This document shows positions 52,301 through 52,397 of a stretch of 52,397 nt of DNA, piece by piece. The translations under genes and the position numbers were made by a program. The DNA comes from JAFDCJ01 sp049669725. Lineage in GTDB: Bacteria; Desulfobacterota; Desulfobacteria; Desulfobacterales; JAFDCJ01. The notes under the pieces are model-generated. The model saw only the letters and a list, made by a program, of their open reading frames with translations, made no database searches and was not told the origin of the DNA. The stretch's first letter is position 1, and each line of letters starts with the position of its first letter. The DNA lies in assembly GCA_049669725.1 (NCBI GenBank), contig JBATKU010000734.1:1-52397 (forward strand), read 5' to 3'.

Positions 52301-52397
52301 ATGAGCGAATTATTAGGAAACAAACTAGGTTTTGAAGAACAGGCCATTATTGATTCCAAGGATTTTAATCAATTCCTAAATGGCATCATCCATGAGT
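52301..52397 (+). CDS. N-terminal fragment of the next gene, unknown
   Basis: An open frame begins MSELLGNKLGFEEQAIIDSK and runs off the window end after 32 codons, 39 bases after the methyltransferase stop. Too short to classify. The neighbours (ATPase, STAS-like, methyltransferase) suggest a signalling component such as a PP2C phosphatase or sensor, but this is inference. Confidence 0.6.
   Translation, partial: MSELLGNKLGFEEQAIIDSKDFNQFLNGIIHE

Noticed and set aside
1..52397. CRISPR array, insertion sequences, rRNA genes, phage structural genes
   Set aside because: I saw no regularly spaced identical repeats, no transposase or integrase motifs, no rRNA sequence and no capsid or tail genes in the window.

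Overview
The window reads as chromosomal DNA of a strictly anaerobic, probably sulfate-reducing or syntrophic member of the Desulfobacterota. The evidence is gene content: a tungsten class II benzoyl-CoA reductase (Bam) type cluster, many heterodisulfide-reductase (Hdr) type electron-transfer proteins, low-molecular-weight ferredoxins, aldehyde:ferredoxin oxidoreductases, and two in-frame UGA codons that read best as selenocysteine. Species cannot be named from the sequence.

Layout. (1) 1-7045, minus strand: a partial lipoprotein, then a run LysR regulator > FAD oxidoreductase > HD-domain protein > soluble reductive-dehalogenase-like corrinoid/Fe-S protein > Mo-bisMGD oxidoreductase. (2) 7197-20091, plus strand, divergent from LysR across a palindrome-rich 150-bp promoter: two phytoene-desaturase-like flavoproteins, a small protein, an SDR, three paralogous two-repeat small proteins, an aldehyde:ferredoxin oxidoreductase, a PEP-synthase-like dikinase split over two genes as in phenylphosphate synthase or rifampin phosphotransferase, and a DUF89 phosphatase. 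This looks like a catabolic operon that I cannot match to a known pathway. (3) 20574-31802, minus: a lone response regulator, then bamF-, bamE-, bamD-, bamC- and bamB-like genes, and a second divergent bamC/bamB pair. Both bamB genes are preceded by the same duplicated promoter carrying three 11-bp tandem repeats. (4) 31972-34866: fdhD and htpG. (5) 35579-47133, minus: GltD-like/HdrC fusion, HdrA-MvhD fusion, HdrA, ferredoxins, aminotransferase, a VOC epimerase-like protein, an unknown protein, an Old-Yellow-Enzyme-type reductase and a TetR regulator, with word-like repeats in most intergenic gaps. (6) 47476-52397: a D-cysteine desulfhydrase-like protein, tRNA-Lys(CTT), a small tRNA-flanked segment with two tiny membrane proteins and a duplicated tRNA 3' end, then a plus-strand regulatory module (ATPase-like, STAS-like, methyltransferase).

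How it fits together. In region 3, BamBC would reduce an aromatic CoA-thioester with electrons supplied by the HdrA/MvhD/HdrD-like proteins. Both Hdr selenocysteines sit at positions that are cysteine in the paralogous Hdr set of region 5. Region 5 probably feeds or drains electrons for the OYE-type enoyl/aryl-CoA reductase. Region 2 is the best candidate for an undescribed system: ATP-dependent phosphorylation of an alcohol or phenol, flavoprotein desaturation and tungsten-enzyme redox chemistry, controlled by a LysR protein that also faces the dehalogenase-like operon.
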